Shown: piece by piece, positions 51,601 to 64,000 of the stretch | Layout: each line of letters opens with the position of its first letter | Position numbering within the stretch: position 1 is the first letter of the stretch | NCBI GenBank assembly: GCA_013397795.1 | Contig: VZTJ01001625.1 | Coordinates: 162,955-226,954 of the forward strand | DNA: 64,000 nucleotides | Direction of reading: 5' to 3' | Source: Orthonyx spaldingii | Lineage: Eukaryota; Chordata; Aves; Passeriformes; Orthonychidae | The notes under the pieces: model-generated | What the model was told of the DNA's origin: nothing | What the model saw: the letters and a program-made list of their open reading frames with translations, nothing else | Database searches by the model: none | Program-made: the position numbers and the translations under genes

Positions 51601-54600
51601 ACCATTTCATGGACTGTGTGATGAAAATTTTTCCCAGGTATACGTAATAAGCTGTTAATAACTGAGAAATGGTGACGAGGACTGCAGCTCTGTGGAGTAT
51701 ATTTTTCTTTTCAACTGGTGGTTAAAATGTATGCATTTCCACCAAGATCCACAAATGCCAGCTCATAAGAAAAATATTTGAAAATAAGGGACAAACTTCA
51801 TTAAACTGTGGGTCTGATCCTAATTTAGAAATCTGTTGAATTTCATTAAACTTGACAGCAAATGAACTGCAAATAAAAGCTGTTGTATTGAAGTTCCCCA
51901 AGACAAAGCCTTCAGCTGGAAGTGTTCACACAGCTGAATCGAGTGGCATAACAAGCCATCCAAACTGAGACAGGTCTTTCAGAGAAAGGACTAATAAGGA
52001 AGGATTGAACTAGTATCAATAATAACTCCTTTCTTGAATCATTTTTATTAGTAAGAAAATGCATTACTGTTTCATGGGTGGAAACAAAACCATCCACCTC
52101 CTTCAAGTAATTTAAAATCACTTAAAAATGATAGCTACAACACTTAAAATATATAGACAATAATTTTATAGTTTTTATGAGACTATTCCTTGTCATGCAT
52201 TGACAGTCCAAAAGACAATGAATAAGTAATGACAAGGTAAAGATGTAGGACTTGATTTGCTTCTCCAATGCAGAAATCTTTAAGGTGTTCTTGATAACAT
52301 CCTTAACAACATTTCCTATGGAATAGGATATTAACAATAACCTTAAATATCAGACAAACCTGCCTCTAGAGAAAGCAGGAAATGCCCAAACTGACAGCCA
52401 GTTATCAAATACAGAACGTTAATTATTATGAAAGGCAAACACATCAACAGATGTACAGATAAATATTGTTCCAGAAGATTCTAAGCGTAAACTTCATATA
52501 TTAAAGTAATTATGACTAAACAAGCCTTTTCTCACAGGTCCCATAAATGAAAGCATGATTATATTTTTCAACAGAACTTAAAAGACTTTGAGCCATATTT
52601 GTTACCCTAAAGAGCAAAAAAAGTCTGGGTCATAAAAGAAAAACAGCAGCTACTTAGGGTAAGACAAGAACTACACCATGCTTTGCATACTAAGAAAGCA
52701 TGTTATGTACCCCACATATAACACAAACCTGTAAATATAGATATTTGTATCACTCACAGAATGCAAAAGTGAAGACTTAAGGTACAGTAGAGAATCTGGT
52801 CTTCCTACTAATTGTCAGATTTTATAGGAGATAAAAGTCAAAATGACAGTGGGAACAACTGATACTTGAATAACTGCTAAATATCTATGTAAAATATTCT
52901 ACAGGAAAACCTATTCCCCAGAAGCACAGAACACTTGGTTTGTTACCTCTAATTCTGTCTGATAGTTCAGCATCACCAGAAGATAGACAGTAAACTTTTT
53001 TATTAATAAACTGTCAGAAAGTGCTGACTACAAAGACCAGAAAAAATAGTAAATGAGAAAACTCCATTCCTCCACACAGAGGATTGCAAGAGCAGAACCA
53101 CACTGTTAAGAGCACAAACCATGCAGGCTGTCACCAGCTGAAGTCACCTAGAGGACTTGGCTGCATGTGCTCTTTGGAATTGCAAGTAACAGCTTGTCTA
53201 TGTGGGAACCTATTACAAAATAAAGCAGTGTGTACTCTGCATATGTTGAATCATTCTCCTACCAGTTCACTCCTTACTGGGTCCCAGTAAGATTTAGCTC
53301 AGCTCACCACCATTACAGTGGGCTTTCAATAGCAAACTGACTGGTGTCCCCATGAGCAGCTAATGGGGAAAAACTATTCCACAGAAGGTCACAGCTCCTG
53401 ACCTGGTTTAGTCTAATTTGCAGTCTCAAGGAAAGGACTGAAGAAACCAGCTACCTTTCTGGCACAAAGTGTATCTGTTGCTGAATGAAAAACTCCTCTT
53501 CAGCTCCAGACTGCTCTGCTTCAGTCCTTTCTCTTGCTTCTTGGCTTTACACTATAAAACTTGTTCAAACTTCTTTATGCGCCTTTATGATTGCATGAGA
53601 GGAAAAGTGTTGGGAGTTTTTTACCCCTGGTTTTGAAAGAAGTAGTCTCTGACCTTTGTGCATCTGCTTACATGGGTTTGTAAGCAGACAACAGGCATGG
53701 TGGAAAAAAGCTGGAGTGAGAGGAACCAGAGAGATGCCCACTATGTCTTTTAGGATCACTCTTAATGAGAATAATTGCAGACAATAAATCCCTTTCACCA
53801 CTTTTTCTCGACTTTCATCACTGACTCTCCAAATTGCAGGAATTCCTAGGAAACACAGGAAGATCAACCAGAGTAGCATTGTTCAAGTCTGTAGGTCTCC
53901 AAAACTACAAAACTAACTTTTTGTTACCTTCTGCTTTATATAGGAAGCTGCAAGTCTTGAAACATGTGAAGAAATAAATGATTAATATTTAGTATCAGGC
54001 ATCAACTATTTATTGCAACTTCTGATCTCACTCACAAATACACCCAGCACCTGCTTATCACAGCGTGTTGTTAATATATTACAGTAAATTGTGAATTAAA
54101 TATTTTAATTTATTTTCTCTAACTAGTAACCCATCACTGGTAACCTTAAGCGCTGTTGATAGTAGAAAACTATGTTTACATTTCTTTTTGATCTCAAATT
54201 AAGGGAGACCATAGGACATTTTCAAGATAAAACTGAGCAAATATATAAGCGATTGAAAGTCTCCTGTGGGATTTTAAGATAAGGACAAGACATTCAGAAG
54301 GAGGCATTGCTGGGTATTTAGTCATTCCAACTAAAAGAGGATAATAGAGATCAAGAATGAAGGAAGCATTATTTATTGTTAATATCAGAGCTAGTGGTTG
54401 GTTAAAAATGCAAGAAAGTTAGGTAAGACAGAAAAATAAGGTTATTACAGAGAACGTGTCACAGGAACCATAAGAAATCACTGGGATAATGTGAAGAGCA
54501 CAATGTATATTAATGTTGGCTTTCATGCTTTCAGATAATATTTCTGGCTCCTTTTTCTGAGATAATTTAATATGCATGTTGTTACGAAACAAATCAATGT

Positions 54601-56257
54601 GGTCTTTCACACAGACTTTTCTCTGTAATTTCTTTGAAGGAAACCCAGGGGTTTCTTTGTTACACACATGTATATGTATATACATACAGGAGTAGGTTAT
54701 ACAAGCAATGCTCATGATGAATCTGTATCTCTAATTGTTCCCGAACACTTACTAAAGCAAGAATGAAAAGTAAAGCTACAAGACTTCTCCAAATAAAATT
54801 CTCAATATTTTAATTCTGCTTATTTAAGAGAAATATGAGACTTGACAAGGGCTGTTTTCATCTATATTTGAATTCAAGCTGATCAGTGGCAACAAATACA
54901 TGGAATGCAGTCAGACTGCAGTGTTTTCTAAAGGGTCACACAGATTCACTTGAAGTAGAACAAACCATGAGCATCTTAACCAAGGATCCTGTGGCTTCTA
55001 AAGGTGTGACACACTGTGTGAGGAACAAGCCACCAGAGCCCCCCATTTTTCAAATATTGACAAATAAAAATTATTCAGAAAAGGAAAGGATACGTTCACC
55101 ACAATCATCCTGCATTTATATCTATCATATTCCAATGATCTGTGAAGTCCAGCTACTAAATTCTTATAGGTAATATGAAACAAAGGTAAACCAAAATATT
55201 TTCTGCCTTATAAAATGCTTACCTAAGTGTCTACAGCATACTCATATTTGAGATTGATGTTGAATACTATTGAATTAGTTTATTTATTACAGCCTTAAAA
55301 TGACACACACTTTTGTGTCAGTCCTGGGCCACTCTTTGAAACAGGTACTGAAAGCAAACTGGCTGATGTTTATGCACCAGACCTTCATCAAGCATGTACC
55401 TTTGCAATGGACTTCACAGTAAAAGTATTTTTGCATTTCTTCCATACTGCAGTTGAGAATCCAATAGAATGTTGTGTAACGACAACAAGATGTCCCAAAA
55501 CAGTTTTTCAGAATAAAGCAATACCTCAATCAGTTGATAGAGATCTCGGATTTCATTAGGACTACAGGTTAAGAAAGAGGATACACTTTACCTAAATGTC
55601 AGTGATGACAGGACAATTCTCTTCTGACAAGTGTTTCTGCTCTCCTCAGGCCCCTACAATGTTTTAACACCCAAACCAAAACTCCTCAAAGAATAGAATG
55701 TGCACATGTGGGACACTAATAATTATTTCTACCACCAAACTTGGGAGTGGTTACAATCCTACAGATGTAATCTCTCCACTCAGTGATACAACTCTATAAA
55801 TGTTTGTTTTGGCACTCACCTGTGGAAGCCACATTGATAATGAAAAACTGAATTGCTTCCATAATGGATGTGGGCATCATGAGACCAGTAGATTCCTGTC
55901 AAAAGAGATTGCAAAATACTATTTGCTGTCTTTTAGAGTCACATTGGAGATTATGAGAAAGTGGTAGAATTTTCAATGAGTTTCACTGTAAAATTTAAAT
56001 CTAGTAAGTTGCATTAGTATTTAAATTCTGCTTGGCAGGTGACCACTATGGACGAAGTAGTTGCTTTCAAAAAGTTACAGAAGTGGCATTTTTAGGAGCG
56101 CTCAGCTAGTTTGAGGCTATTCTACATAAAATTGTACTTCAATCTGTCAGAGGAAGCAAGCTAACCAGTCAGATCAATAGTATAACTAGTCCTTGAGATT
56201 AGGCACTAACTCAGGTCTCAGAAGCCACATCACTGCATTTACTGCTGTTACCTCCAG
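48619..56257. other. Unique AT-rich sequence, no gene seen
   Basis: About 7.6 kb with only chance-length frames (none above 105 codons) and no recognisable repeat family. Confidence 0.45.
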
Positions 56258-56680
56258 CTAACCAGTTCCATCTCTCAGAGTGATTGCTAAAAGGTCCCAC
56301 AGAGATAGCTCTGTGTCTGACTGGTGTGAAACTTGGTCATTCAGTGCCACATGGACAATCTTTGTGACTCGTTTTAATGCAGTTTCAGAATCTCCACATC
56401 TCCAAAGGAGACCAAGAACAGTTTTGTTGGACAGTGCTTGTGCATCCACATCCCTTAAAATATTTGCATACCAGTGGCAGTGGTAGCATGAAACTCAGCA
56501 GACTGCAAACCTTGCACTCCTCTAGCTGAGTAAATATTCGTGCAGTGGCCTGCACCACACCCAGTGTTGCAACTCTGCCAGCAGCATCTCTTTCAATAGC
56601 TTAACTCAGGTGTGTCCGCAGGAGTGACCACAGTGTAAACACACCCACCAATCCTTCCAAAAAGTTCACTTTCACTGAAC
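56258..56680 (-). pseudogene. Possible decayed coding remnant, frameshifted
   Basis: This block is less AT-rich than its flanks and holds three consecutive protein-like frames on the minus strand. From 5' to 3' on that strand: a frame containing GRIGGCVYTVVTPADTPELS, ending in TGA; a second with AIERDAAGRVATLGVVQATA and then QLEECKVC; and a third with WYANILRDVDAQALSNKTV and then GLLWRCGDSETALKRV, ending TAG at 56258-56260. The frames hand over near stop codons, as expected of a frameshifted pseudogene. I recognise no family, and overlapping open frames can occur by chance in GC-raised DNA. No poly(A) tail or target-site duplication was found. Confidence 0.2.
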
Positions 56681-57885
56681 TAAACGACAAGCTCAATCAA
56701 GCTCAAACCAAATTGCATACTGATGTGTAAGACAACTGTGTTTGTTGTGAGCTAGGCAGCTCTCTTAAGGATCTGGTTCCAGCTGCGTTCTGCATGCATG
56801 TGCATATAAAGTTCAGGCCCTGTTTTTCTATTCTAGACTTCTAAAAACAGCGACCTAGCTCATTAAGGCAATATTATTGAAACTGCTACTGATAGTTTTT
56901 CAAACATGTGCTTCCTTTAAGACTTCACAGAATAATTTCCAACCGTATTGCCCTATAAAGGCAGTTCTCCTTTCCCCAAAAAGTTATATAATTGAAATAA
57001 AAAAACTTCCTTCATATGCAATGGTGAAAGCTTCCCCTCTATAATAAAGAAAAAAACCCCACCACTTATTCTTGTTGTTTATATTAACTTATTTTTACAT
57101 TTTCTTAAAGGCTCTATTCCAGAGAATACATACACATGTGACTAGCTATATGTATGTGTCTAATTCAATTAAATTAAATGTCTGTTAAGACAATGCAATT
57201 TTGAGACATATTATCCAAAAAAGAACACTTGAATAGCATGAATAGACATGGTAGCACTACTTCTGTTCTTGAGCATCCAGATACAGAGTATTAAATAATA
57301 TTAAATAATACAGGCATTTAAAACAAAGGTAGTTTATATGAAAGAATTCCTTTTATGCCTACTTCTCTCATTACTGTTTTATTATAGCCATACTGCAGGA
57401 TCTCATGCCACCCTATATTTCAAAAGCCTTTCTGTGCTAGACTGCTCTATCCCTTACAGTGCAAAGTTATGAAGAACCTCTGGGCTGATACTCTAGGCCT
57501 TTCTGCATTCACATCTCTCATTTAAAGTCCCATTTTAGGATTTAAATGTATAACTGAACTACTGTACAATAAGAAACTCCACAGTATTTGGCAAAATCCT
57601 AACTCTCCAAAAAGACAGATAATAAAAAATTTATCAGAACTAGTAAAGGTCTACTGCTCCAGATGCCAAACAAAGATTTTAGGATAAGAACCACAAGCAA
57701 AAGGAAGAAGAGGGAATTAATCTGGCTTCTGTTCCATGAAAATAAATTAAAAAGTATGAACTTGCTTTCTAATTTCTTGCTTTCTTAAACATCATACTTT
57801 TAATATTGTACCCCTATTGACAGATTAGAAAGTGAAAACAAGAAGCATAAATTATTCTGATTCAGTGCCTTTGTGTGGCTTTCAG
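56681..57885. other. Unique AT-rich sequence, no gene seen
   Basis: Only a 10-bp duplication (ATTAAATAAT, twice) near 57290-57310 stands out. Confidence 0.5.
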
Positions 57886-58068
57886 AAAGTACCTCCTCAT
57901 ATGGATGTGAAACGGAACTCTCTGACTCTCCAAGCAGCAGCAGGGTCTCATCCAATGTCTGTTCTGTTACGCACACCCAATTTTAATAAATATGCTCTTA
58001 GGAAGTCTATAAGTAAACACCAGCAACTAGCAGATCTGATCAAGCATCACCATGGCTCAAGTCTTTGA
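57886..58068 (+). other. Candidate terminal coding exon, host gene unknown
   Basis: After a reasonable acceptor (GCCTTTGTGTGGCTTTCAG, ending at 57885) the frame opens on a codon boundary with KVPPHMDVKRNSL and runs 60 codons to TGA at 58066-58068. The peptide is basic, with AAAGSHPMSVL in the middle and KHQQLADLIKHHHGSSL at the end. An AATAAA lies at 58360-58365, about 290 nt after the stop, so a last coding exon with a short 3' untranslated region is possible. There is no recognised domain and no identified upstream exon, and the frame also continues open upstream of the acceptor. A decayed retrocopy or chance is equally possible. Confidence 0.2.
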
Positions 58069-59223
58069 GGTTACTTCAGGGGTAAATATGGTTGTAGGGC
58101 TGATTCTGGCAGCTCAGACTGCCAAGTCTGCACAACAAACTGCTATGTGAGCTTCCTCAGCCTTTATAAGAAATCTCAGGTTTGGCTACACAGTCCTTAA
58201 GCTGATCCGAGACATGGTTTCTCCTGTTTCTGCACAAACAGAGGACTCTAATGGTTGGAGGCATCTGTTATGACATCCTCCTCAAAGCAGAGCCACTTGA
58301 GACAAGGTCATTTACGACCAGGAATTGTGAACAAATCTGAGGAACTCCTTGGAAACAATAATAAAATTTTTAACCCCCCAATTCCAGTCATCTAAATTAA
58401 AACTCAGTCTATGAGATCTGCAACCTCATTTCAGTCAGTAGCACTCACAAGTTTTCATTAAAGATACATGAATTTTTATTAAAAATACATGAGATAAGGT
58501 AGAAAATAATCACATAAAAATTCCCAGCTATACGAAGAAAATTTTAAACGGGGTAGAGAAAAGAAAGGGAAATTCTACGTCAAAAAATGCAATCCTGACT
58601 GTCCTTTTTGGGTTTTTTTAAATACTTGCTGCCTACAACAATAATACATCAGGTCAAAAGCATTCTGAAGGAGATGAGACAGTCTGAGCTCTCAAACAAT
58701 ACCAATACCCTGTCAAAAGAGTAAAGGAATAATTCTAAAGCAGTGCAAATGAGGTGAAGTGATCTGACACAACACTCTTGCCTTAAGAAAACGATTCTAC
58801 CATATTTTAAAGTGTCAACATTTTATTCTGTATAGTTTTGAGAGCTTTGCCTCTGTGATCCTTTGCAGTGCTGCCAAATCAGCAACAAAATTATGTATAT
58901 ATAAACATCATACATCTTATGTAATGTGTACTCATACATATTATATAACTTGCAGACATACAGAGATGCTCTTGAGACTAACCCTGTTCATTCATGGACA
59001 CCACGTTTTGACACTGACAAAAAAGGATCTGCTCAGATGTCATAGTGCAAGGCACTCACGCTATCTTTCTTTGTTTCATTCTTATAGACAAGCCTGTCAA
59101 TAGTTTGAAGTGAATGTGCTTTTCTCAAACAAGGTCTTTATCCTTTTCTTGTTGCTTTATTCAATGTTCACAATACAGAAGATAATAAGTTGTTTCAAAA
59201 TTAGAAAAATATTACTACTGTTT
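58069..59223. other. Unique sequence, no gene seen
   Basis: An imperfect duplication of a TTTTTATTAAAAATACATGA-like unit lies near 58450-58492. Nothing else is recognised. Confidence 0.5.
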
Positions 59224-59248
59224 CAAACAAACAAACAAACAAACAAAC
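59224..59248. repeat. (CAAA)6 microsatellite
   Basis: Six uninterrupted CAAA units followed by C. Confidence 0.93.
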
Positions 59249-59463
59249 TATCCAGGAAAATCTAGTACAAACACACAGAAAGTTTTCTTCCTTTAATTTT
59301 TCCCTGACAATTCACCTAAGAACAGATATCTAGATGCTGAACAGTTCATTATTGACATATAGGCCTGGGACATCACAGAGCTTCTGCGTTTTCTTCATTT
59401 AGGGCCAAGAAAAGATGCCTCAGACATTTGGAAATTATAATTTCTTAATCATTTATCAACAGC

Positions 59464-59478
59464 AAAAAAAAAAAAAAA
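59464..59478. repeat. Poly(A) tract, 15 nt
   Basis: An uninterrupted A15 run without a recognisable retroposed body. Confidence 0.85.
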
Positions 59479-62400
59479 TCTTGTTGGGAAAAACGGCAGC
59501 TTAACATTTCTCGAAATGATGAACAGACTCATAAATAGTCATTAATTACTTTCAGAAAGCCTAATCCACAGTCAATTAAATTCAGCTGGTCTATTGGCTT
59601 CACATCATGACAATACAGTAAAATCCTTCTCTCCAACACCTAGAGGTATTGTGTATCCAAAACACTTCCTGACTGTTGTTAAATTATTTGCCTCTTACAG
59701 GATGTTGTTCTCCAAAAAGTGTGTTTTAGCTACTCCTCAGAGGCTCTGAGAAGAGTTTCTGATTAGAAACTTCATGTATCTCAACATGTTTTATCAGATG
59801 CAATACCTGTATTTAGACTAAATTTTCAAAAGCAGCCTTATAAATTGAGTGTGCAAGTGTATAATAAATACATAAGACAGATAAATTTAGCACATTCTAA
59901 CTGCCTACAAAATGAGGAGTTTGGTTATTGTAGCAACTGGTCTTCAAATGTCCATCTCTGTATGAATTTAATTCAGTCATAGAGAGTAAATAATAATTTC
60001 TGAATACTTTCTCATCGGATGCTTTCAGTTTGCACAACATTCCCATATAACAGTAAAACACCTTAGCTTCACTACAAATGGCTAGTACTTGACTAGACAA
60101 ACAAAATACTTATGAAAATATAAGACTTAAATTGATGTCTTAAAGCAAGAGTTCAAGGAAATAGATGTAAGCTTAAAAACAGTTAGGTAGAACTATACAA
60201 GCACTCCATGGAAAGTTTAGGGATGAAAAAGGTACCACTCCAAATCTACCAGGGATAAGTAGAACAGAGATGGCTCAGATTGAAAAAGGGCATCTCTGGA
60301 AGCATCCATGCTGTTGTAACACACCAGTTACTCAAACACAACGGAACGGCAACAAATTTTTTTTTCCAAAGTATCTCACCTGCTTCTGTACAACCCACAA
60401 AGCACAGAAGCTAATGCAACTCTCTGTGCTACTTTTCATGGGTATCACCTCTTCTTGCTGCTTTGAGGACTGAGGTGAGAGAGAAGGGACTAACACTGAC
60501 AGCTGTACAAACTGTGGGGATTCCCAGAAGGAAGCACCCTTGCACCCATGGCAACCATTTCCCAGTTCCAATAGCTGTGCTATCTTTCTGCTTCCTTCTC
60601 TCTACAACCTATATTATATCCCATATAAGACAAGATCCCTCGTTCCAGCATATCAGTAGCAGCTGTTGTGTAAAGCCTGGGTATCTTCATTTCTTTCTGA
60701 CTTTACCACTTCCTGTAACACATCCTGCATAAAGACCCCAAGGAGTGACAGCCATGACATCTAAAAAAGATGAACAGTTTTTAGCCTGTCTGACACTCAC
60801 TGTGTAGTTATGGAGGGAAAAGGAGACCAATAAAGCATGGATACTATGCTCAGACCTTTGCAGGTAGACAAAGCCTAACATAAGCAAAGATGGTAAATTT
60901 GATCTGTAACTGATTTGGTTAAAGAAACAGGTGAATCTTGCATTATATCCTCCTAGGAACTCTTTTCCTGATTAAACATGAACAGGATTTTTCCAAATCA
61001 GTGGTGCTGACAGGCTGATGAAACCCATGCAGTTAAACCAAGTGACTTGGCTGAAAGTCCAGCATTCTTCTCAAATCAGAGAATTGCTGTATTACATTTT
61101 TCCTGACACCAATAGGGTTCTTCTAAAACTGCCTCTGCATGTCTGTAACCCATATGAGACAAGACAACAACTACGTCACTCAAGTAAGGGACACGGTTTC
61201 TAACCTTCAGTTTCAGTGCCATGCAATACCAAAATTCACTGACCTATCAGTGTTACTCAGTTGTTACTCTTATCCTCTTGCTCATCTTCAGTGGTCTTTA
61301 AGTGCAGACACAAGTTCACAGCAGCTGTGAAGGGCACACTCTGGCTCACCTCACCACAAAACTTCTGTCCCTTCAGACAACAAGGCTCTTGGGGTCTCTG
61401 TTTTAATGCAGAAAACAAAAGAGACCTTTTTATGACACTGTATGTCCTCACACAAATTACCTGTGTTGTCTGATCCTAGGTTTCCTCAGCAGTAAAATGA
61501 GGTCATAATACCTACCTACTTAATGTCATTTACCTAGCACTTTGTAGTTGAAAAGTACTAAGGCTAATACAGCTGGAGGAGAAATCCTGTCCCTTCTGAT
61601 TTCTACCTTCACACGCTGGGCACTGGAGCTTACAGCAACTCAATTTTTCAGAACAGCAGAAAACTAATACCAAAATTTTACAGAGACATGGATAATGAAA
61701 ACTTATGTCGATGGATCTGTTTGATTATCAGCCCAATACTTCACTTTGGTAACTGTTCATGTCAAGCCCATATGAACAGGTATTTACAAATATATATATG
61801 TACATATCTTTCTTTTATGCTCTCTTCCATGTATCTTTCTTTCATGATAAAATGTGCTGTAATATATATATGTATCTATTCTACAAGCAAATCACCAAGA
61901 ATTTATCAAACTATGATCTGAAAAAAAGAGAAAGCACAGAGATTGAGCTCTCCAAATTAAGCATGCTTGCAGAAAAGGTAACCCACAATCTCCTCACTGA
62001 ATTGTGTAAGGAAGCTAATATATAGTCTAGTCTTGCTTTGTGGGAGAATTTCCTATGTAGCGGTCAACCTCAAACACACTGTTACTACATTTGACATATC
62101 TGCAGTATCTCATAATGATTCTGTAGGAGTACCATAAAATATGTATTTATGAGGGGTTTAAACACTTAATCAGCTTTTAGTTATGAAGTGAAAACTCCTG
62201 CTTTTGACCTCACTGAAGTCCTTCAGCTTTTAATGTAAAACAGAGTAAGCCAAATGAATGCTAAATGCTTAGATGTAACACTTAAAAGAGGCAGAATTCT
62301 AGAAACAACAGGTTGCTAATTAAGTTTGGAGAGTTTGAGGATTTTTTTCTCTACGTGAATGAAATAATTTTTTTTAGCAACTTCTGTTCTTTTATCCATG

Positions 62401-64000
62401 TGGCTTTCTAGGTCTTGTTATGCTTTAAAGCACTAGAAATTTTCTCTATTTCAGGTATCTAATAAAAAAGAAAGGAAACATGTAACTGCATTTCCTCTGC
62501 CATGCAAAATTCGGTAGTCAGACCAAATGGTGCTTAGCTGCTGACAAGAGAATGCCTTACACACATTTAAAGAGGGGGAGAAGAGCAGCAGAAAATGCTC
62601 AGTATTAGTAAGTTCTATGGGAGGCTGTTTGTCAGGCCAGAGGCCCTTTGGTCTTATTGAAAAGCAACCTGTAAGAGATCATCTGCCATTCTGCAGGCTG
62701 GCAGGAGGTTCCATTCAAATTCTCATTGTCTTAATATTGTCACTGATACAATTAACCAACTGGTCATTGAGAGGTAGCTGAGATCTGCTATTTACACCTT
62801 CTCATAGGTGAATTTATTACTTCCACAATATCTCTTTTACCTGGAAATGAAAGACAAAAGAGTATCAAAGAGCCACAGCTAAAAAATAATCTACCAAAGC
62901 AGCCCGTACAGGGTTAAGCAGCACTTTCATGGTCTTTGCATGCAGCTTCTATATTTCATGATGAAAGCTGTGAGTGTGCAAGTTACACACTCTCTTGACC
63001 TCACTTCTTTTTGGCATGTTTGCAGCCTCTGTTGTCTGTGTGAAGGTCGTGGAGAAGTGAGGTGTGTTGGAGCAAAGGAATAGGGCAGGTAAGCTGGCAG
63101 ACAGGATAGCTCTTGCTGTTTCACTCAAACCACTCAAATTCCCTCAAATTGGACTAGTATTGCCACAGAACTCAGGGTTTCTTGTATAGATTTGAGATTC
63201 TCTGTTTTATTAATATTCTGTCTATGTCACACTTTTTATCACTTACTACTCTTCCCAATAGACCAAAAAAAAAGGGGAGATACAAGAGAAAAGTTAATTC
63301 CCATAAAATAGGAATTCTAAAACTAGAAACTCCTACACCTTTTTGCTAAGCCAAGACTTTTAAAAATCTTAAGCCTGTTTTCCTTTCCCCCTCCAAATCA
63401 AGGGGTTAGCTTAAAAAAGCTCACACAAGATTAAAGTAACACTGTTTTCATTATGAAAAAAAGTTCTTAGTAAGTTTTAGTTTCCAGATACTACTGCTAT
63501 TAAAATCCTTTAATATAGCAACACAGTTCGGTAGAAAAGTGGTAGGATTTTCAGATCAAAAGAAGAAGACAGATACTTTTGAAAAACAGAAGTAAAACTC
63601 CAAACCAATAAGAATTTTTGATTCTCTGATAAAACTAACCAATTGTTCCAGACAAAAAGATAATTGTAAGGAAAATATAATTTAATCATAACATATTTTT
63701 AATATAAAATATCATTTAATACTGTATTTTCTATCAAATTTTAATGGAAGTCAGTTCTGACTATATGGGATAAAACTGGAAGAGATGGCAGTGTCATAGC
63801 ACTGCTGAACTACTGAAAAGATTTCTACACCATTCTGGGCTGCCTTCTCTCTTTGAAGGAAGACATAAACAAGCCAGAGTAAAAGTTCCTTTTGTATGAT
63901 ATGTTGGTAAAATAACTAGTTACACATTGCCAGAAAAGCAACTGTAGAATTTTTTCTACCTCCTCTATGTTTGCCTTCCTCATAGTACAATAGCAATGAG
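59479..64000. other. Unique AT-rich sequence, no gene seen
   Basis: About 4.5 kb with only short chance frames. Two TATATATATGTA-like patches lie near 61790 and 61862. No repeat family or exon is recognised up to the window end. Confidence 0.45.

Noticed and set aside
1..64000. CRISPR array, operon or other prokaryotic-type system
   Set aside because: No regularly spaced repeats, ribosome-binding sites or long contiguous genes. Retroelement content shows a bird nuclear genome.

Overview
The window is AT-rich vertebrate nuclear DNA, almost certainly from a bird and probably a passerine. Three things support this: a CR1 LINE 3' end at about 37.5 kb, a SINE at about 26.7 kb with a tRNA-Ile-like head fused to a CR1-type tail (the layout of the zebra-finch family TguSINE1), and a solo LTR at 6.1-7.2 kb whose 3' end matches the common passerine ERVL-type LTR pattern. 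Family names are from memory of consensus sequences, not from a search.

I cannot support any protein-coding gene, rRNA, tRNA or known microRNA. All open frames are short, and the longest cluster (up to 174 codons) lies inside an LTR. The window reads as intergenic DNA or one large intron. A few short stretches look exon-like and are listed with low confidence: a 138-nt frame-preserving candidate exon at 25336-25473 with good splice sites on both sides, a possible terminal exon at 57886-58068, a small membrane-spanning reading frame on the minus strand at 39547-39732, and a possible decayed coding remnant on the minus strand at 56258-56680.

Layout: 1-6.1 kb is unique sequence with a 22-bp tandem duplication. 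6139-7209 is a plus-strand ERVL-like solo LTR with a 5-bp target-site duplication. 7.2-26.6 kb is unique AT-rich sequence with homopolymers, a 7-N gap in a C tract, a moderately GC-raised block (10.95-11.9 kb) and enhancer-like motif clusters. 26673-26811 is the SINE, followed by a tentative old LTR at 27167-27566. 36124-36795 is a minus-strand ERVK-like solo LTR with a 6-bp target-site duplication. A perfect 23-bp-arm palindrome follows at 36957-37003, then the CR1 fragment at 37516-37645. The rest is unique sequence with microsatellites (CA, TATC, CAAA), a 51-nt T tract containing one N, and a 22-bp perfect palindrome at 42789-42810.

No set of genes works together here. The best-supported content is the history of retroelement insertion: two LTRs of different classes, in opposite orientations, each reduced to a solo LTR with intact target-site duplications.
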